Below, piece by piece: positions 46,656 through 58,619 of a stretch of 64,000 nt of DNA. The notes beneath the pieces were generated by a model. The model was not told where the DNA came from and made no database searches. It saw only the letters and a list, made by a program, of their open reading frames with translations. Source of the stretch: Massospora cicadina (lineage: Eukaryota > Entomophthoromycota > Entomophthoromycetes > Entomophthorales > Entomophthoraceae). Both the position numbers and the translations under genes were made by a program. Each line of letters opens with the position of its first letter. Position 1 is the first letter of the stretch. Location: positions 1 through 64,000 of the forward strand of contig JAKSZP010014506.1 in assembly GCA_022478985.1 (NCBI GenBank). Direction: 5' to 3'.

Positions 46656-47862
46656 CTTTTGATGTGTCCCAGGGTCAGCTTCAGTAATTACTTCTGAGCT
46701 TCATCCTCATAGTACTTAGAGTTGTTCCCAGTCAAATCATTTGTGGCACATTAGCATTGGCCATCATCTAAATCTTTAGTTTAGCAATTGATCTCCGTTT
46801 TCCATTCAATAAGGTTCTGATCTTTTCATCTTCAGTTTTTCAGTTTCCTCATTTAGTCTGGTTGTTTAAGATTGCAGAACAAAATCACTTGATCTTTATG
46901 CTTAAAAATTTTCTGCAGTTTTTCACTTCCCCATGGAGAGTATTGGTTGACTCGTTGATGAATTAACATCTTCATTTAGGATTATTGATCTGATCTTTCA
47001 ATCAATCGGTGGAGCTCTGAAAGCCTTAATCTACATCTGTTGGCCCTTGATCTTTGTGCACCATTAATCTTTTTTCTGTAAAATCCTTCTTCATTTTAGA
47101 AATTTGGGAGCTCAGTCATTGGTACTAAACACAGAATTTTGCTGTTATTGTTTATTAGTTCCTTTTATCCTTTGTGGATGAGTCTCATAAATTTTGTAGC
47201 TCTCATAAAGGTCTTGGTTACACTGTTGAGCCAAGATTCAGTAACTCTTCTTACTCAAAGAAAGGTAAAAAAAGTTGCAATTGGTCATATAGCTCTTGCG
47301 TTAATTTCATCACTTGATCACTGGCCCAAGTGGCTAAGTTGTGTTTCACCTCCAGCCTAAAGCGGAATTCCCCAAAGTTTTTAAGTTTCTCATTTAATAT
47401 TTGGGCCACTTGGCTGGAGTAGTAGAAGTAATTGACCAACTCTGTGATGTTTGCGTGATGGCAGGCAACAGTCTTTTGAGAATTTCTGGATGTATGATAG
47501 ACGAACTTAATTAAGTATTGGGTGAAGTTCTCAATCCTAAATAGATCATATCTGATTTATGGTGCGCTCATTTTTGGGGAGTCAGTCATCTCGCCCACAG
47601 CACATCTTTTTGTCATTGATGATAAAATGGATTGCTTCTGTTATTTGCAGGCCCTTTCCCATTTGATACCCTCTTAATAGGTGATGATCTAGACGCTTTA
47701 ATTACTCATGATAAATGGATTTGTCAGGGTAGGTGATAATAGTACATCGTTTCAGTTGATCTGGGACACAGTCATCTCAGTGTTCTCAGTAGGCTCAGTA
47801 ATTGTTCTAAATATTGATAAAAATTGGGGTTATTCCCCTTCTTGGTATGGTTACCATCTTCC

Positions 47863-47881
47863 ATCCCAGCTGTGATCGCCA
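47863..47881 (-). other. Likely primer-binding site of the gypsy element
   Basis: TGGCGATCACAGCTGGGAT on the minus strand, at or within a base or two of the 5' LTR end. The TGG start and position fit a tRNA primer. Confidence 0.7.
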
Positions 47882-48633
47882 AAGTTAAAGATTTGGACTA
47901 CTTCAGATGTCTGGCTCTTCGTCTGGGGTTAATGTCAGAGTTTCTGTATTCTTTTGTCAATTACTTGTGCAAATGCTTCCTGCCCTGATCTTCTTGATCA
48001 AAAGAAAAACTCTTGACTTGATACAACTGAAAAGCATTAAGTGTAATAAGTTTGTTTTTCCAAACTATCAAATTAGATTGTGCTTTATTTTATAAAATTA
48101 GAGAAAATTATATAGGGTTTGATGTTCACCATATATTCACTTGTGACACCCCTACTTGCACCACCATTTAACTAGCAGTGTGCAGTAAAGAATTTTTCAA
48201 GGGTCTAAATACATAATGCGTCCTGCTGTAACCCAGCTCAGCCCGTGGGCAATGTCTTCTCAATATAATTATTTCAAGAAAGCATCTCCTCAGACACTTT
48301 TTAATTAGGATAAATCCGCGCTCCTCTTGAATGATGGTAGCATATAAAAAGGCAGTTTGTACCACTAATTAGCAATAAAACATTATAACTCAATTGCTAT
48401 TAAAAGCTAATTTTAACTGCCCAAAAAAGCCCCTGACCCTGGGTCATTAAGTTAAATATGATTAAGTGAAACTTCTAAGCCGCAAATCCTGAGTTTTCCT
48501 TGTACATGAAAATTTTTTGGTCAATAATCGTTGATTTTAATTGACATAAGATATAATAAGTTAGATGTAAGCTAATATATTATCTCCTATATCTAATCTA
48601 CCTAATTATGAAGATCCATTCAATCATTCAACA
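47882..48633 (-). repeat. 5' LTR of the gypsy element
   Basis: 752 bases, the uninterrupted partner of 38149-40225. Both contain TTATATAGGGTTTGATGTTC, TTTTTCAAGGGTCTA and TGTAACCCAGCT. Open frames within it are not genes. Confidence 0.85.
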
Positions 48634-48638
48634 TTGTG

Positions 48639-49330
48639 CATAAACATTGGATCACTGCAACGCAGTGTTCAACTTGCTCATGACAGTCGCAAAGCATTTG
48701 TCATTCTCAGCTCTTCCCATTCTCTCCTCAACTGATTGTTAAGAGTCATCGTAGTAAAGACAGGTATATGCAGTTTTGTCAGTTGACATCAAATGAGAGG
48801 TCATGAACCATATATCTCCCAAAGCAATGTACAGTATTGGTCCTCTTCTTCTGGAAAAATTGTGATACACCTTGGCATCAATGGAAGCAAAAGCCAATGT
48901 GCTGTTGTAGTTGCAAATGTGCTCATGGAAGTTTTTATCCTCTGTGGATTGACTGTCAAGAGTTCTTCTAAGTCCTTATGCACAGATATGACAATCTGCG
49001 AAGCTGGCATTTCAACTTTTCTGTTGCCACAGCACATGAAAAAAAGTTCTGCTTGTGATTCTCTCACCAGGAAACATTTTTGCCAAGCAGTCATAAAATC
49101 AGTCAGAAATTGATCCTACTGTCAAAGAAGGTTTTCTGTCATTTTGGTTGGTGGCATATACAGTCTTCAGATTTCTTTTTATTCTGTTGACCTCTGGATG
49201 TGTGCGTTGATAGTTGGCCATGGATTGTAAGTGTACCTCTGGATGAATGAGTTGATAGTTGGCCACAGCAAGTAAGTATACTTTAGAATGTAATTTCTGA
49301 TATTTTGATACCACTATATAATGCACATTA
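48639..49330 (-). pseudogene. Helitron N-terminal region, separated by the gypsy element
   Basis: Minus strand: two or three short repeats of the type ANYQ..HPEV (AVANYQLIHPEV, MANYQRTHPEV; 49290-49180), common in Helitron N-termini. Then ELFFMCCGNRKVEMP (near 49040), the CC..GKV.LP block, and, in a shifted frame, CNYNSTLAFASIDAKVYHNFSRRRGPILYIALGDIW (near 48910-48820), the usual N..LAF.S......GP...RI.G block. It ends ALQ-stop-SNVYAQ at the gypsy border and continues at 38143. Confidence 0.85.
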
Positions 49331-50249
49331 AGGTTATTTTTAGAAGTCTTTTTTTCTTATTTTTTGGGTTTTAATTGTGTATCAAGTCCTTTGTTTTTTG
49401 TTTAACTTTTATGTTATACTTGAAGCAATCCATATTAAGCTTTGGTAAGACGAAGATGAAGACAGGGGAAGACTCACATGTGATGGAGTTACTGATATTT
49501 CTTCTCTTTCAGTTGGGAGTTCTTTAGCAGTAATTAAATTTGAAATACTGTGTCCAAAACTTGCAAACCTAAACTTTCTTATGTAGAAAATTCATCAAAA
49601 TGCCACTTGAAAGACTTGCTGTAAACCTAAGCTGCTTAACAGGTTGAACCTCAATTCCTGTTTTAACTAATATGTACCATTTTGATACTTTGAAAACAAA
49701 TGGAAAGATTCGCCCAGAAACTTTCAACTCACATAAACTACCAAGAATTGGTGTTTTTGTCAAAATTGTCATAATTGGATGATGTGGCATAGTTATCTCC
49801 ATTTTTGTCACATGACATAAAAGAAGTTTGTATCCTGGTAGCTACAACATACCTAAAGATCTGCCCATACACTTTAAAATGCATTTCCTGGGTTTCATTA
49901 ATAAAAAGAAAAGACCTAATATAAGCAGGCGCCATCTACTACAATAGGAACAACAGTCTGTGTGACATTCTGTCCATCAACTAGAAAATTTCCACAACCA
50001 TATACTTGATATCTATATAAAATCTAGCACTGAGTGACTGATAGAAGATGCACAGCCTAAACCAATGGGTCTTGAAGCATAAAATTTTGTGCAGGAGTTT
50101 TTTATATAACTAAGGTGGGCACTATAAAATTTTTGCTAAAGCTTCACCCCTAAGGGTTTAAATCTTATATAAAATGACTGATATATGTTAGTTACTCTAA
50201 CTATAGCATATCATTAGAAAAGCCTATTTAAACTATTCACTACATGCTG
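49331..50249. other. No identified gene
   Basis: Minus-strand frames at 49811-49569 and 49935-49738 are protein-like but match no family I know. They could be the first part of the Helitron N-terminus or the Helitron 5' flank. Confidence 0.35.
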
Positions 50250-52070
50250 ATTATGGGACGGACATCACTGATTTAAGGGAATAAAGCCAAAAAACGGGCA
50301 ACAAGACAAAATAAAAAACCCTCCAACCAGGTAGGGAGCGGAGTGCCGCTAACCCACCATGGCAAAGGGAGGTAGGGAGGGTCATGCAGCTCTTCATCAA
50401 GCGCAGGCTTTGTGGTAGATGCATATTGGTTGTAAAAATGAACAAAAGCTGAGAGCAAGGGCGTTGGGGCATCAGCATGGTGGGGTTGAAGGAGTGTAAA
50501 ATAACGGTTGCTTACCTCAAGATCAGACTGGAAGACAGACTCAATTAACTCCACGGTATGATGTTTAGCTTAAAGGTGGGCATCTGTGAGTTGGACCAAA
50601 TTGGCATATTATTCTGGGTAATTATAACGGTTGGGTTAAAGTTTGCTAGTTCTGCAAGATGTATGACAGCGTATTGAATGCTTTGGAAAATTTGATGATT
50701 TCCTCCCATGATACTTTAGGGAAATCAGGGGAAATAAATTCAGCTTACCCCTCATGGAATTGACTAACTGATTGGGCCAAAGCTTTGTGGAGGTGGTGGC
50801 TATGAGGTGAGGTCACCGCTGTAAGGCAAGCCGGTGGTCACTTTGGATTGGGATGGCATTAGATTTAGGAACATAACGTCTGGTTGGGAGAGGTTTACCA
50901 AAATCAGAATTATAAAATTCAGTCCAATTATATTCATCTGGGACTTAACACCAGAATTATCATCCTCATTTATGATAATTATACCTGATTCATTGACCTC
51001 ATCAAATAGGCCTCAAGGATTTTGGTTTATTGGTTAATAGATGCAGAATTTAGGTGGGTGGTAGTATGCAAATGGGTGGGTGTTAGGTATGAATGGTGGT
51101 CAAATCCTGACTCTGATTGGTTGGGTTGAACCCAAGGCGGTGAGTGTGGCTGGATGTTTTGGAGGGTGCTTTCCCACATTGGCTCATTGAGCAAGAATGT
51201 TGGGTGGGAGGGGGCAACAAAATGCCTCATTCAGATTCCGCTGAAAAGGGTTTGGAAATAGTAACAGGCGATTTGTCATGGAGGCAGGACCTTTTAGAGT
51301 GGTCAATTATAAAATAGATTGGACAAATCAGTTGACCGTTATCAACAAAAGCCAAAAGAAATGATCCAGTACCACAGCAATGCAAGCATGTGGTGAGATT
51401 TGATGGTCAATGGTTGAGTGATTTGGGATGATGGTGGCAGTGGCTTGAGGGGCAGCAAGGTGCTCTGCACCAGAAGGAACGGTGAATAATATATTGGGAA
51501 GAATGCCATAAGCCAAAAGCCATGACATCAACTCAACTTACAAAATTTGGGGTGGGAGATGTGAGGGGAATGGAAAATGCCCCCACCAGTGTGGTGTCAT
51601 CATGGAGATGAGTTTGTGTAGTGGGAATGTGGGGTATTTCTATAAATTAGAGGGGATCAACGTCGCCGCTGCAGCATCCTCCTCTGTTTGGAAAACTATG
51701 TCAAAATAGCCCTTAAAAGGGCAGAAATTGATAAAGTCAGCTGGCGTGAAGGCAGCAGCGGCAAGTTCAATTATTGCATTGTTGGCATACGGAAATAATT
51801 GCTATAGTTAACATGGAGACAAAATAAATAGTGGATCTAGGGAGGACAAGAGGATGGGGGTGAGTTGGGTGGATGTGCGCAAGGTGGAGCGCTAAGTCCC
51901 ATGGAGGGTCAAAATGGCCCCTAGATTTTGGTGGACTATTTGAGCCTATCTGTATGCGTTTTCCTGCTGGTCAGAAAATGCTGGGAGGTGGATCACTGCT
52001 TCCCCACACTGGAGCAGCAGGCGGCAGATCTGAGGAAATCAATTGGATAATGGACGTGGTCATATGGCTG
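50250..52070 (-). mobile_element. Half-LINE-like element with LINE 3' tail, decayed
   Basis: Minus strand, in order: APVWGSSDPPPSIF (near 52010), QLFPYANNAIIELAAAAFTPADFINFCPFKGYFDIVFQTEEDAAAA (51790-51660), DHFFWAFVDNGQLICPIYF (near 51340), a Pro/His/Thr-rich part, then ADAPTPLLSAFVHFYNQY (near 50470) and WLEGFLFCLV. The first three blocks and ADAP align with the element at 62304. The end carries TGTCCGTCCC (50264-50255), as in the LINEs at 1244 and 58620. No endonuclease or RT between, so it encodes only an ORF1-like protein and is non-autonomous. Confidence 0.65.
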
Positions 52071-54480
52071 TAGATAAGATAAACTTTTTTACAATTTCTC
52101 CAAATTGAGATTGAGAAGAAAGAAAACCTAACTTTGAACATTCTTTTTAGATTACTTATAAATTAAACGTAAACCTTTTGTAAATAAGGCTAAGATATAT
52201 ATGATTACCAAATGCAACGCCACAGATGGCAGCTTGGTAATATATAATAATTACCCAGCTGATTACCTAAATCAATTGTACCAAATTTTAATGAACAGGA
52301 TCTACATCAGGTTAGACTTTTGACATATAAATTGGTAATCCAAATACTGAAAAAGCCATACCTAACTAATTAATACAAAGGTCAGCCCAAATATATCAAA
52401 CTACTTATGATATTTGTATATTTAGTTATTAATTTATCAATATCTTTAAAATAATTAATGCTTAGCTATAATCTTATCATAGATTTGGTTTTAGCTCTTT
52501 AAATTAGTAAATTGATAACCTTAGTTAGAATGTTAACAGAAATCAACAAGTATCTATGATACATATTTATCATAATTAAATAAATTTTTCAGCTAAGCGG
52601 TTTGGAGTTATTTAGTCAACTAGATATTTTTATGGTTTTCTCTAAGCAGTTTACTAGTCATTTGACTGATTGACAGTCTCATTTGCTTTTTAAGCTTATA
52701 GATAGTCATCTATAATATAGTTTATACAGGTAAGCTGACCAATGGATGTACAGCCAAGTGCTCAAAAAAAAAAAGAACAAAGCTCTAATTAGCTAACTGA
52801 AAATGTAAGGGTCTTAGTTCCAGCTATCAAGCTGGAAAGGGTTATTCACCCCTTTAGAACCAAAAAAGGTCCAAACCCTAGGGCCCTGTCTTTCACCCAA
52901 ATCTCTTACTAGGGCATACAATGGATGGGAGATGGTGGCTGCTTCCTCTCCCTGTTTGCCTCATGCCTTTCCAATGCTTAACCTTAAAAATACCCCATCA
53001 TAAAGTCATAGTTTGCAAGTTTTATTAAAGAAAATTAAGCAACTTTGTGTAAAATTTGGAGAAATATAAAAAGCTCTCTACCATGGTCTCCATCACCTTC
53101 CCCCAACAGCTGGTGCACCCAGAAATCAACTTGGGTATCAAAAACTTACCTAACAAGTCAAATTTTACAAAAAGTCAAAAAATAGATGGCAAACGCTAAT
53201 ATCAAACTTGACAGTTCATTCCAAATTAAAAAGCAAATTCATATATTAGTAATTTTGAAAAACGACCTAAAAAGGCTTGGTAATGATAACTGATGCTATT
53301 GTAAGAAAACTGGTATTCAAAGACCAATGATTAGAGATTTAGTATCATATTTCACTTATACTATAGTGGTTCAGCTTAGCAGCTCTCCATGTCCTAATAT
53401 AAGAAACAGCATCCTGCTAATGGTAAGGTGTTGGTTATTGCTTTTATTCAAACTCTTATTAAGTATTAATATAATACTATTTAAAAACACAGCTTTTTAT
53501 ATCAATAATTGAAACAGAAAAATGGGCAACAATTCACTGGGTGGGGCCTTTCTAACACCCCGTCCAACGTGCCCACCCATAGTCCTTTGAAACCAGTGGT
53601 GGCTTGTGGACTATGGCTGCCTTTGTAGGTCTTTGTGTACCCACAAAAGCATCCAGGTCTTCCATCACACCTGGGTTGTACAACATTATAACCCACCTAA
53701 AAAATAAATGTGCAGCTGTTAGTTCAAAATCTTTTGATGTGAACACCTCTGTCATCTATCTAAGTTAATTTCCCTTTTAATAGTGCTTCTTAGCTGTTGC
53801 CTATGGAAACTCATGTTACAATCATACAGCAGGTTCTGTTAGCTTATGCAGAAAAACCCAAGATTCCTCTGTCACCTTCACTTCACTATTAGCATCTTGA
53901 GTTTGATGTTCTCCTTAGATTTCTCATTTTAGGCCACGGTCAAGTGTGGAAATTTGACAACAGGGGAGAAACAAGAAAAAGGGTGGTAAATCTCAAAGGA
54001 AGGTATGAACGCCGCGCTCTTGGCTATATTAAAATGATTTCCCCTTCAAGTGCAGAGAGTGTAATAGAGTACAAGAATATGCAGTTAAACTTTCATATCA
54101 CAGTCCTAGGTTATCCCATTGAGGCCTACTATACTGTAAGGAGACTGTCTATACCTCTATTGTTTCCAGCATGGTAGCTCATGGTGCACAGACGCAGCTC
54201 CAGGGAACTAGTCGTCAGAAATAAAGTTAGTATATCCCCAAAGAAGGTTCTTAAGCTGTTTTTGCTTAGGGCGAAGGTGTTTATCAATAGATAAAAGAAC
54301 CAAAATCAAACTGATAACCAGGCTGGAGTGAACCTCAAAGTGGGGTTCATACCTAAGCGGTGCTCTGGGATGGAGTGCATAGGCGGCCCAGGTTAAAGGA
54401 AACCTTGGTGTCAGGATTTTAACCAGATGAATCCTTCCAATAGTATCCAAATTAGGGGTTCAGTTAATTGGAGTATTATT
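52071..54480. other. AT-rich, no identified gene
   Basis: Low-GC sequence with stretches (52560-52730) reminiscent of the foldback minisatellite (CAGCTAAGCGGTTTGG). Frames at 53755-53502 (minus) and 53944-54177 (plus) have no known motif and no neighbours that support them. Confidence 0.4.
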
Positions 54481-54899
54481 GCCAGCTAATCGCCTAGTTC
54501 AATACTATTTTATGTTATATGTTTAATTGAGTTTAGGTTTGACAAAAGCTGCATTTGCTGCCAAAATGCCATCCAAAGGTCTTTGTGGGAGTTTCCAGCG
54601 GAAAGCTGATGAATCTGTTAAGACTCATCCAAAATGGTTCCGTCATCTAATTCAGAGCACCGGTGACTCATGCCTGGGATGCTCAAATTCCTATTACTTA
54701 TGAGTTTATATATGATTGACCAGCAACTTATGCTGAGGATGGATTACCTAATATTAATTTGGTGATCAGTGAGCAGATCTGGAGTGAATCGCTATGAGTA
54801 TGAATAAATAGGTTTTCTATTCTGATAGAGAGTTGTGGCATCAAGAAGCCAATGGGTTTTCTGGCAGATGATTGGCCAAAGAGTACTTGGGCGCACTAG

Positions 54900-55470
54900 C
54901 CCTGAAAGTAGTATAAATATTCGTTCATTCCCTCCTAATAAACATCTCTCATTTGCCATCTTTCCTGTTTGTTTGAAGTAGCTTGGTGCAACTAGAGTGG
55001 GGAAAATGGTATAGGAGATCCCCAAAGGTGCAGGTGATCACGCCTGGAGTGACCGGCACTGCCAGCTCCCATACCTCCTCCTTATGAGGAACCAGTGGGA
55101 ACCTGGCCAGCTGGCTACCAGTGGGTGAGCTGCATAGCCACCAACCCTAGAGGGGTGCAGCGTGGGAGGTGCTATAGCCACCCAAGAAGGGGGATGGACA
55201 CGCCAGGGCATGCCCAGATGGATTGGTGAAGGGTCACGAGGGTGGGGCAGCGCAGGAGTGCCTGAACCGCCCAGTAAGGGGGCAGGACTTGCTAGGGCAC
55301 ACGCTGAGGACGCCTGGGGCTAAAGGCAAAGCCATTGGTGGTTATTTGGTAAGTTGGACGCAAAATCTATAGGGGTTGGTACGCCAATGAAGGTGAAATA
55401 GCAAAGGGCCACCAGTCTTCATACTGGTTGGCCTGGCAAACTAGCGGAGCCCAAGGTCGATTTTGCAACA
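54900..55470 (+). repeat. 5' LTR (right part) of a gypsy fragment
   Basis: Similar to 27300-27779 and ending in the same GCAACA (55470). A TATA-like GTATAAATA lies near 54911 and AATAAA near 54937, as in an LTR U3/R. A primer-binding site follows. The LTR start is not determined; the G-rich stretch 55040-55330 has several GCC(A/G)CCCA(A/G)-type copies. Confidence 0.6.
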
Positions 55471-55472
55471 CT

Positions 55473-55490
55473 TGGCATTCCAACGGAGCA
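55473..55490 (+). other. Likely primer-binding site
   Basis: TGGCATTCCAACGGAGCA begins two bases after the LTR end. Confidence 0.5.
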
Positions 55491-56045
55491 CCCAAGGAGA
55501 GAGTATTGTTTGTAAAAATCAAATAGCTAACGTTGCACAAGACCTCCTCAAAGAGGTCTTCGCACAAGTTTGCCCAAGATAAAATATATTAAAACATATA
55601 TTAAAGAAGGGTTCTTTATTATGGGGAAGAAGTCAACCAACAAGAGAGATTGGTCTTGAGTGAACAGAATTAAGGAAATTCATGGGAATAATTGAGTGAT
55701 GGAAGTGGTGCTAATCTGAGGTGCACCAATAAGTGCACAATTCCATTGGGCAGTGTACAATACTTGGTAATTGACTAAACTTGGATTATTGATTGTAGGT
55801 AAGGCTGACCCAAGCTGGAAATTTAAAATGCTGAATGGGTTTTGATATCCTATTTAATGAAAAATTGAAGCAAACTGTCATATTAAATTAGAACTGGTTT
55901 GTTTTAATGCACCTGCTGTAATTTAAAGCCAAACTTCTCTTAAATCCCCTAAGACCAAACTGGGAATACCTCGCCTTAACCCAGCGTTGGTCCAAGGTAT
56001 GTTTGAGGTCAGTGCCTGCTAACCTCACCCTTTTGGCCTCCTGAC

Positions 56046-58075
56046 ATGCAGCTTTATCATTGTTATTTGTCCCCAATATCATGTCATTCTCAAGATATGA
56101 CATCTGCCCCCTCACAGGGGCCTGAAGAATTTATAATGGTTCATTTGTATCAATCTTACCCTGAAGCATCTCCCCAGTTATGTGATATCTCAAATTACCC
56201 TCTGCTGATGGTTGCAATTCCCATAAACGCTGCAGCCCTAGCTATTAACTCCTACCACATCTCACTTATCAATCAAGTGAAGGAGAAACATCACGTGGAT
56301 CCTGTTTATGAGGATTTTTCAATGGTGCGTCCCTTATCCGACCCTGATGACCATGAGTCTGCACCTTTGTATTATGCCCAGGCTGCTTCCATGTTCACTC
56401 AGTTTATCAACAGGTTAACCAAGGCGCGCAAGCCTTCCAAGGGTAAGACGTCTGGGTCAACCCTTTGTTCCCTTAATAAGTTTGATTGTTACTTGTACTT
56501 ACTTTTTTTCCATTCATATTTCAGTAGGGCAACGCAAGGTGGAGTTAACTGCTTTGATAGACACTGGAGCCCAAGGGAGCTTCATTAATCTTAACATGGT
56601 ACAATATTTGGATCTTTCAGGTCTCCCAGGCTCCACAGTTTTGCGGACATTTCAGACTTTTATCCTCACGCTCTCTTTGTGTGAACCACTGCGCTTTGTA
56701 ACCTATAAATATAAATTTGTAGCACACTTAGTGGAAATTCCAGAATTTCTTTATTCAGTAATTTTGGGGGTAAGATGGTGGCGCCACCAGTCAGTGAATA
56801 TTAACTTGGAGTGAAATATGCTGTCTTTTTCCTTCAATGCTCACACAAGTGAATTTCCCTTCTTCCCACCTTGGCTATAGGTGTCTGAAAATAACAAGTT
56901 TGATTAGTTGAGATGATTATATCAATGGTGAATAAGTCAAGTAGTATACAAAAACCCTGGATAATTTTCAGTGGAATCCATCTAATTTAAGTAATCCTTC
57001 TCCGCCTCAACTCTTGTTGAAATTCTTATTGCTAGCACTCTGAAACCCCAAAACCTTTAGCAAAATAGCTCAGCTGACTTGGATCTTCACCAGGCACCCA
57101 TTTGAATTTGGTGCAGGTTCCTAAGAAAAAACCACCACTAATTATAGACCTGAAGGGGGTTCAAAAAAGAAAATAATTATCGCACTAATCATCAACTAGG
57201 AACTGTGATAATCAGCCAAACTACCAACCCTTTTGCCAGATGGCTTATTAGCGCAAATATTAAAATGATGCCACATGGTAATACCATTCCAGGAGTCAAA
57301 CTCCCATTTAAAAATCTAAGCCTTATCCAGGTGATACGCCTCTCCAGATCAATGATAGGCTAAATCGTCATCAAGTCAAATTGGGAAGCCCCCTCGCCTA
57401 TTCTAAATTCCGCCATCCTTCTCGATTATAGCATTGACTTACCTTAGATTCAAGGAGTCAACATCAAAATAGGGGGCTCTTTTTACCCCTACGTCCCATT
57501 TAATTAAAAAATTATATAGAACCACCCTCTTATTTACATTACTTTTTTCTAATCTATATTATATTAAATGATATTTTAATATCCCCTCAACTTCTGTAAC
57601 AGCAGCTGAGAGTTTTGCCATTCCTGCCACTGCCAAATTGTTAGAACTCTGTGCATCAAGCACCGGTGATCATAAACCAGTCAGGATTTCAATAACGGAC
57701 AACGCACTAGCAGTAACTGTGGAGTACTCATCAAATGATATTGTGCCTATAATGCCTACTTTGCCTCTTAGTCTTGCTCCATTTAAGTCAGTGCTTGACG
57801 TGAAAGGGACCAAAAATCCTCCCAGTTATTTATAATTTAATCTAAGTTTTCAGTTAATAGTGAACCTGATCAAAATCAGATGTTCCCTATATCTCTACAT
57901 GGTTGCAGAAGACCAGGCGTTAAAGATCTGGATTGATGACATGGTGACTGTCACAGATGAGACCACTATTGGTTCAGAAGGTCATTTATCTCTCAGTAAA
58001 ATGACTGGAAATAACCCCCAGGCATGTAAATGTACAGGCAATGAACCCAACACAGATAGGATTAAATGAGCCCCT
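56046..58075 (+). pseudogene. Gypsy fragment: gag end, aspartic protease, start of RT
   Basis: Frame 56046-56588 may be the gag C-terminus and spacer. It overlaps a frame with a clear aspartic protease, KVELTALIDTGAQGSFINLNMVQYL (DTG at 56560-56568) and SVILGVRWWRHQSVNINLE, a close relative of the protease at 21764. After decayed DNA, frame 57860-58069 contains EDQALKIWIDDMV, matching the linker before RT in the chromovirus (EEEVVLNTWLDDML). RT proper, RNase H and integrase are missing. So a truncated element behind the LTR at 54900-55470. Confidence 0.75.
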
Positions 58076-58619
58076 TTTATAAATTTGGGAGAGAAAAGGT
58101 CTTCTCAGCAGTATAAGGATGAAATTGTGTAAAATAATTTCTACTCTGTTGAGTTAGAAGATTTAATTTATGAAGATGACAACGCTTCCAAATTCACTAT
58201 GAAAATTGACCCATTTATATATCTTTGGGGGCCAAAGTAAATTGCACTCCGCCAATGATGCTAAAATGAACAGACCAAAATATGCTTATGAGAGCTTAAT
58301 AATCAAAAGTGAAGATTACTAATTCTGGCAATTATCTATTTTGAGTTGCTCAAAGTCTGATGCTAGGCTTAGTGTAAGAGCGCCATTGCTCAAATCTGAA
58401 GTCAAGATGAGTATTACTAAATTTTTAAAAACCAAAATTAGCATAGGATACAATGGCCCAACACCCAGAAGTGGGGACTTGTGAAAGGGCACCTGAAAAT
58501 CTAAGTTCAGGGAAAACCACCACAAGATGAAGCTCATGGGCACAAGAATTAGCATTAATGGATGAAGCTACTAAAGAATCAGTAAAATACATCTGACTAG
58601 GGGATCTTATAATCCCCCA
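58076..58619. other. No gene seen
   Basis: AT-rich spacer between the gypsy fragment and the 3' end of the minus-strand LINE. Confidence 0.45.

Larger units (their letters stand above)
38149..48633 (-). mobile_element. Ty3/gypsy element inserted in the Helitron
   Basis: LTRs at 47882-48633 (5') and 38149-40225 (3', enlarged by insertions) enclose decayed gag and pol on the minus strand. Both LTRs begin TGTTRAATGATTGAATGG on that strand. A polypurine tract precedes the 3' LTR and a TGG-starting primer-binding site follows the 5' LTR. The flanks CTGTG (38144-38148) and TTGTG (48634-48638) are a 5-bp TSD with one change. Removing the element joins two halves of the Helitron protein (NVYAQ... 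on the left half of the gene, DVFAQVEEPE... on the other). Confidence 0.9.

Noticed and set aside
47139..47439. Overlapping frames on both strands within the gypsy interior
   Set aside because: They lie between the PBS and gag where a leader is expected, and show no motif. I could not decide whether one is a gag N-terminus, so I left them out.
53327..54450. Several frames of 60-80 codons
   Set aside because: Short, without motifs, in AT-rich DNA without supporting neighbours.
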